Shown: positions 39,321 to 47,431 of the stretch, one piece after another
Position numbering within the stretch: position 1 is the first letter of the stretch
Layout of the letters: each line of letters opens with the position of its first letter
Assembly (NCBI GenBank): GCA_037954325.1
Contig: JBBMNZ010000018.1
Coordinates: 14,719,501-14,783,500, forward strand
Length of the DNA: 64,000 bases
Direction of reading: 5' to 3'
Origin: Fistularia commersonii
Taxonomy: Eukaryota > Chordata > Actinopteri > Syngnathiformes > Fistulariidae
Made by a program: the position numbers and the translations under genes
The notes under the pieces: model-generated
What the model was told of the DNA's origin: nothing
The model's input: only the letters and a program-made list of their open reading frames with translations
The model's database searches: none

Positions 39321-42300
39321 ACTGAGCGGCGTTTCACCCCGGGGGGTCGTTTGGGGGGTTTTTGCACCGAAGGGCCTGCAGCTGTAAATAAATTAGAGGT
39401 CACTTACTTCAGCGCTCATGTTGCACTTTTAACATTACTTCACTTTAATGTTCACATTTTAAAGCTAAATCCTGTTTGGTTTTCCTCCTGGGGAACGTCA
39501 CTGCTTCACAACACCGTCTACTCGCTGTCGTCTACTAATCCTGATGGCCAGTAGCAAAGTATCCGGAATCTTCTTCTCTTTTGGGCTTTCCACTTGAGAC
39601 GTCTCCACAATTTAACCCTATTAGCCCACCAGGCTAACAATGTAAGATACTTTATTGATCCTCTTCGGGGAAATTCTTTTGCCAGAGCAGCGCAACAATG
39701 ATAATATCAATAAATATGAGTATAAATGGGGACAATTAAAAGATAGCAAAAGACGCCCGGGGCAAAATGAACAGCAAGAAGGATAAAAATAGAAAAAAAT
39801 AGACGACCGAATGAAAAAAAAAACAACAGCAAGGGTGAGAAGAGACATGGACTCTCCCTCCTCTGTCCGTGACCCGACCATCTCAGTCTGGCTTCTCTGA
39901 TCTTCTCTCCAAAACATCTAACGTGCCGTCCCTCTGATGGACTCATCCCTGATCCTATCGGTCCTCAAAGGGAACCCCGGCATCTTCATCTCTGCAACCT
40001 GCAGCTCTGCCCCCTGTCCTTTGGTCATTTTCAGTGTTTCTAGATCATTCCGGCTGATAGTCTTCCATCTCTTTGTACCCCTGACACTTTTCTCCACCCA
40101 TTCCAACCTTTTGAAAAGCGTTTCTTCAGCTCTTTTCCAAACTCTCCTACGCTCTGGATCCGTACTGCTTGAAATCCCCCAACTTCTTGGTCTCCACCCC
40201 GGATCCTCTCATTCGCACACATATTCTCTGTCTTGCTGAGACTGACCTTCATTCCTCTCCTAAGGAAGTATCTAGAATAACATGCCCAATATTTACTGCT
40301 ATTTTACTTCAAAACCAATCAATCTTACAAATACAACACTGTAGTTTAGAAACTACAGAGATGAAGATGCGTAGGTTCTCTTTGGGAGTGACCAGGATGG
40401 AGAGGATCAGGAATGAGTCCATCAGATGCTCTGGAGAGAAGGTCAGAGAAGCCAGACTGAGATGGTTGGGTCATGGACAGAAGAGGGAGAGTCAATATAC
40501 TGGTAGGAGGATGCTGGAATTGGAGGTCTAGAGGAAGACCAAAGAGAAGATCCATGGACATAGTGAGAGGATATGAAGTTAGTTGGTTTGAGAGAGGAGG
40601 ATCCAGAATATCGGGTTAGATGGAGAAGGTGGATTCGGTGTGGCGACCACTGAAGGGAAAAGCCCGAAGGACAAGAAGACTTTGTAACAGGGGTGCAGGA
40701 CATGTATGTCCACGACGAAGTAATGACTGAGACGGTTTGGATATCAACACTCCTCTGTTCATGTCCAAACTATGCTGAAGATCCAGGTAGAAGGTTGCTG
40801 TCTCAAAATGTGAGACTTTCCACGAAGAACACGGGGGGTAGATGTGTTCGCTCGTTCGCAGAAATATAGTTTGGATCAAAAAGAGCCGTCAAACCAAAAT
40901 AAAGAACTGGACTGCGTGGATGTGCAAATCCTTCACATTGTCTTCTGAACCAGACGTATGCTCCAGGAGCTAGCGTCAAATAACCGTCACCTCAGCCGCT
41001 GAAATCCACCAAAAACCCTTGGCATGACGAGGGTATGGCCGGTGTCCGAAAGCCCAGTGGAGCACAAGAGCCGAGTCACAGAAGGTCGCTCATTGAGATT
41101 ACAGAGTGATTTATGTTTTTCTTCCAGGCCGTGGCCTCCATTAGCCTTAAATCAAAGGGCAGAGACGAGTCCGTCCCTGCGCGTCGGCCCCACGAGCGAT
41201 TGATATGCATTAGCTCCGACGTCCTCCGCTCCCGCACACCAAACACAACAAACCCCTGTTTCCGAAGCGTCCGGAACGGCGGGGAACGAAGCGGACTCGT
41301 ACGACGGGCGGATCGATAACGCCGAAAGAGTTATGAATAATAAACGACAAACGGCGCGGCAGACAAATCGTATTAGAGGATTTCACGTGTGGATAAAAAG
41401 GAGCGGCAGCTGCATCGACTTTACGCCGTCGCACAACAAACAGTGTCGTGCTGAGGACTCGGGGTCGATATGATGAGATAGCAGAATTCCTTCTGCGGTC
41501 TCGGAGAGCGACCGCGGCGAGGAGGAGGGGAACAAACAGAGGCTGCCGAAGTAGTTTAGACAAAGATTCCCCTCATAACTTTTTGGTGTTTGTGTATTTC
41601 GGGCTTTAAACCGGATCTATCTTTCGAGGACGACCGTAACAAATCGCGGCTTCGCGTTGCCACGGTGGCGTCGGCCGGTCTGTCCGCCCACCCGCCTTCC
41701 CGGCTCCGCGCGAATTTACCAAATACCGGAGCCGAAGACCACATCACACACCAGTCCAACGGGATGTGGATTCGTTCGCGGAGCCTCTGTGGATCGATTT
41801 TTGGAAAACAGAGAGCTGAAGAATGCCCGCTCCTTTGATTTTTTTTTTTGAAATGACACTATTCGTTTGCGAGCGAGCGGCGCGGCGGTCGGCGTTTCCG
41901 CCTCAAAGGTCCGCCGGCTGGTTTGGGCACGGGGTCTCTGGAGGTTCACTCTGGAGGTGCTGCACGTCTCCATATGAAGTCTTCATTTTTGGGGTTTTTC
42001 CCTTCAGGGGTCGCCACAATCAACCTTCTCCATCTAACTCTGCTCTCTGGATCCTCCTCTCTCACATTGACTACCTTCAATCTTCTCTTTGGTCTTCCTC
42101 TAGACCTCCAATTCCAACATCCGTCTACCAATATATACCGTAATTTCCAGACTATTGAGCGCACCTCAATATAAGCCGCACCGGCTAGCCGATCGCTATC
42201 TCCGGCTTCCTCGTGCACGCTAAAAGCGTCAAAGTCGTCTTCTTCGGTGTCGGAGTTGAACGGAGTCAGAATTTCCCGGTCATTTCATCGGTCCGATGTG

Positions 42301-44717
42301 ACGAGGATAAACGTTGTTGCGGCATGAATTTCGTTAGCGTCCCCCGACCAAAAAAGTCCAAATTTTAGCCGCATCGTTGTTTACGTGAAAAAAGTTGCGG
42401 CTTATCGTCCGGAAATTACGCTATTCACTAAATTCTTGTCAAAATCTTCTTCTCTTGGCAAGTGTACTTGAATTTCTTCTCTTGAAGACGTTCCTGAACG
42501 GTTCAGAACCGAAGAAGCCTCTCGAATGAGGGCTGAAATGTCTTCAAGTGAAGAAATTCAAGTCCAGTTGCCAAAACAAGAAGATGTCAACAAGAATTCA
42601 CCGTGACCCGGAGGACCGAGAACTTCTCTGACCTTCTCACCAGAACATCTAACATGTGCCGTCCCTCCGATGGGCTCCTTCCAGATCCCATCCATCCTCA
42701 AAGAGAACCTCGACATCTTCATCTCTGCCACCTGCAGCTTTTGGTCTTCTGGTCGTTGTCAGTGTTTGTAGAGCAAACAGCATCATCTCCCCACCGTCTC
42801 GTCCACCTTTCCTTTCCTTCTGGCTGATTCTCTTCTATCTCATCGCATCCCTGACACTTTTCTCCACCCGTTTCTTCACCTCTTTTCCACACTCTCCTAC
42901 GCTCTGACCTGCTGACCCGAAGTACTTGCTCTCACCATATGGCGACGGAGAGCGATAAATAATGAACCAATGATTTGTTTTGCCGTTTCGTGAGGAAGCA
43001 TAGCTTCATATTTATGGCCGGCCGTCCTCAGAGGCAAAGACCCGCCCCTCCAGGTTTCATCATGCGGACGTGCAGAAGATCAGATGTTCGCGGTGGAGGT
43101 TGGAGGACCTGAAAAGGCCGGGGTTAAAGAGCAGAAACATTTTCAGGGAACGTTTAAACTCTTCAAAGTGCCATTTTAAGCCTTTTTACGACAAACTTGA
43201 CTCCACTTCCCGTATCAAAGGGGGGGTTTCCGTTTGCTCCACCTACTTCTTCTCCTTTGGGCTTCTTCTTCAGGGCCCACAGCCAATCATCTGCGTCCAT
43301 CTGACCCTCTCCCAATGTTCTCACACCAGATGACTTCCTCTCGTCTCTTCATCCATCCTTCAAGCTCCTGCCTGGTTCTTCCTCCACACGTCCAGCCCTG
43401 GAGGTCCAACATCAGCATCCTTCCACCCAGATCTACCCACTTCCGAACCTTCTCAAACTGACCTCATCTCCAGAAAATCCAACATTCCTCTCCATCCTCC
43501 TCGCTCCCGGAGAGGAACCTCCACATCTTCACCTCTGCTGCCTCCTGTTCTTCTCTTCAGTGGCTCCATAGCCGCTCTCATCTCCATCTTCTCCACCTTT
43601 TCCTTCTATCTGGCTGCTCTTTCTCCACCCGTTCCAACACATAACTCGTAACCGTTGACCCGAAGCCCTTCAGATCCTCCACCTTCTGTATGGAGAAGAA
43701 CCAGACACTGGAGACCCTTCAGAGGGTTCTCCCTCGGGTCCATTCATGTCATTTATAATTTTAATCTTGCGTGTTCACGGTGGCTGCTTCTCTCGCGCAT
43801 CAGATGGAGGAGATGATCCAAGACATCCGGGACGTCTTCATCAACAACCTGAACGACCTGGCCTGGATGGACGGCGACACCAAAAAGGCGGCCGAGGAAA
43901 AGGTCGGTGTTATAATGTACAAACTCAAAAAAAACAGCGGGAACACAAAAATAACACATCCTCGATATGAATGAATGAAAACCTTCTTATTAAACACTTT
44001 ATCTTAACGTAGTTGAATGCGCTAACGATAAAAATCACACAAAAACGATCCATGGAAATCAAATGTACGACTCCACGGAAGTCTTGATTCGAAGTCAGAA
44101 TGAATCCGCGTTGCTTCCGAAGTGGAAAGTTGAATTCCATGCGCGTGTGATTGACTTTGGGTTACATTGTGTTGTTTAAGCGTTCCCTTATTTTATTTTT
44201 TTTGAGCGCTATAATTCATACCCGAGTGCATCGTCGCCGCGGAAAACGCCCGGATGTTCTCGTCCAATTTTTTTTTTTTTCCGTGTCCCGTCAGGCGCGG
44301 GCCATCCGGCAGCGGATCGGCTACTCCGACAAAATCATGGACGACAAATTCCTCAACAAGGAGTACAGAGACGTGAGTGTCTGAAACGATGCGACGATAA
44401 AAAGCGCTTCGCCTCCTCCATCGGGGAACGAAATAGCGGGTTCATTGTGTCTGTGAACCAGCTGCGCCGAAACATCTTGATCATCTCTGGATTTTCTTTG
44501 AGGATATATGAGGAGGCGCCGATGGCTCTCATCAAGTCTAATCCCGCCGCCCGTTTCTCCGGCTGTGTGTTGGTGTTAGCTGAGCTACAGTGCAGAGGAG
44601 TACTTTGAAAACATCCTACAGAACCTGGAGTATGCGCAGAAGAAACGCCTGCGGAAACTCAGAGTCAAAGTCAACAAAGAGGAGTAAGGCGTCCTGGGCT
44701 TATTTTGAGTCGTTTTC

Positions 44718-44748
<31 letters not shown>

Positions 44749-47400
44749 TCACACCATCGTGTGTTTATTTAGAGCGAATCCCGCCCACGAACTCCGCTCG
44801 GCACGGCCGCTCCCGGACGGCGTGATTTAATTATTCCCTCCGTGTTTGTGTCCAGGTGGGTGACGGGCGCTGCCGTCGTCAACGCTTTCTACTCTTCCAG
44901 CAAAAACCAAATAGGTATCCGTAACGCGCCGCTCCCGAAACGACGATTTCCAGACATTTCGAATTTGATGAAAGGGTATCCCTCCCCTTTTTTTTTCCTT
45001 TTTCAGTGTTTCCCGCCGGAATCCTCCAGCCCCCGTTCTTCGGTAAAGGCCAGGCTAAATCCCTGAACTACGGCGGCATCGGCATGGTGATCGGTCACGA
45101 GATCACGCACGGCTTCGATGACAATGGTATTGTTTTCTTTTCCGGCGCCACTTGACAAAGCGAGTGTTTAATATTCCGTCCTGTCACGGCGCCAGCGCTC
45201 CTTTTCAAAGGCTCGTGATCCGATAACGCGTTCAAACGGGCCGATAATCCCCTGCAAACCCTATGGACGTAAGCAATCGGTATTAGCTTATTACTGTAAA
45301 ATAATCCGGGGTAATTGAATTATTAGCGGTTAGCGCTCCCGGCGAACGGTTGTGAGCGGTTGCGCGGCTCCTTGTTTTGTTGTGATTTCACCACCTTCTA
45401 CATCTTCGGGAATCCGATGGGCGTCAGATTCTTTTTCTCCGATTTCTTCCAGGTCGAAACTACGACAAGGACGGCGACCTGAAGGACTGGTGGACGCCCG
45501 GTTCCACCCAGAGGTTCCTGGAGCTTTCCAAATGCATCGTGGACCAGTACAGCAGCTTCTCCTGGGACTTGGCGAGCGGCCTCCACGTACGTTGTCATCA
45601 TTAGCGAGGAGAAACGCTGGCGTATTCGCGCTTCCATCCCAGTATTTCCGTCGTCCGGTGAAACGTCCGCCCGGCTTGTACTTGCCGTTCCAGGGCGACA
45701 CGTCAATCCTTGCCTTTTGACGCTTTCACATCTTTTTAACAATGGCTCTTTTTTTCTTCAAAGAAGGAGATATTCGTGACTTGCTGAAAGACATCGGAAA
45801 AATACCAATACACTCCGGGCTTTTTTTTTTTTTTTTGCTTTTCTCAGTCTTCTCTCTTTATGTTCCTCCCTCTAGTTAAACGGCAACAACACCCTCGGGG
45901 AGAATATTGCTGACAACGGAGGAATACGGCAAGCGTATCAGGTAATGGACGTGGAAACAAGGGTTCAAGAGTGCCAGCTCTACAGATTCAACGTCTTATT
46001 AAATATCACAAACAATGAATTTTGTTTAGCATGCCCCCCCCCCCCCCCCCCAGAGATGATAGATCTGTGAATTTAAATAAGCTGCAGCCGACGGGATGTA
46101 AACAGATCATTTTTAGCGTTTTGCGATGCGAAAAAAAATAAAGAATATCCAGATTCCCGCTGCAGGAATACTTACAGACACTTCGGGTCGTTTTACATGA
46201 CGCCGATTATTAACGGAAAGATTTCTGGGTTGTTTTTCCCGAAAGGAACCTGACCAGACCCGGCCCTTTTTGGGCGGGAGGTCATTGTCTTCTCCGCACG
46301 CCGGCGAGGGGTCGGGGCGTTTTTCGCCACGTAGCTTAAAAAGTGAATAAATGATGAAGTGTAATTAAGAAGATGAAAGGGGAAAGTGAAACTCCCGCTG
46401 CAGGTTTCTATAAGCCGCGTACATTTGGACTTCAAAAGACGCCAGAAGAAACAAGCAGGCGTCGCCATCGCGGTGTTTTATCGCTAAGAGAACGGAATGG
46501 GGTTCGAAAGTTCACGCTTGCAATGAACACGCAACATCTTCTCAACACAGCCGATCGGGAGGGCGAGATCCTGACGTAGCTCTTTCCGTCGATTGCCGTT
46601 AAAGCTATTCCTTAATCCGATAAACATGTTTTATTTCGGTAACATCTGCAGATGTTAACACAAATACCGAGCGAGAAGTTGAATAAACGGAAAGGGAACT
46701 CTTGGCACTGAGGTGAAATCAAAGCTAGCAAGATTTGACCTTATTCGGGACGGACGAGAACTCATTACCCGACGAGACTCGAGGAATTAACGCTTCGTAA
46801 AAAAAAAAAAAAAAAAAAAAAAAACGGAAACCCCGGTTGGGAATAACCACCATGCGACCTGAGCGGGTTTCTTCTCCCGTCAGGCTTACCGGAACTACGT
46901 GAAGGAGCACGGAGAGGAGCCGGCGCTCCCCGGCATCGACCTTTCCCACGATCAGCTCTTCTTTCTCAATTTCGCTCAGGTGAAAAACGCCAAGCGCGAT
47001 TGGACGGACGCCTTATCAATCGGCGTAAAGCTCCCCTGTGTAACGCCTGTCGTCCTCAGGTGTGGTGTGGAACATACCGGCCCGAGCAGGCGGTCAACTC
47101 CATCAAAGTAGACGAGCACAGTCCGGGAAAATTCAGGTGACTTCAAGAATGCGCCGTTTGGCCGATTTATAGATCGCCGTATTGATACTGTGAGATAGAA
47201 AACGATCAGCCAGAATGAAAGGAAAGGTGGATTGTCTTAAAATAAATTAGTCAAACGCGTGCATTGACCATAAACCACATTTAGATCGCAGTGGATCCAC
47301 ATCAATGTCATTCTCAACAAGTGGAATTAAGAAATACAAATGATCCCAACGTGTTCAGGCAGAGAAAAGTGGATGCAGATGGAAGGCAGTTTCAAGCAAG

Positions 47401-47431
<31 letters not shown>

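Larger units (their letters stand above)
38377..43803. other. mme intron 12 (5.4 kb)
   Basis: No extra exon. Contains (TG)n 39128-39173, (CA)n 39282-39319, LINE tails on both strands (39840-40265, 40340-40720, 41990-42135, 42618-42915, 43228-43740) and a MITE (42137-42422). The stretch 41100-41980 is unassigned. Confidence 0.6.
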
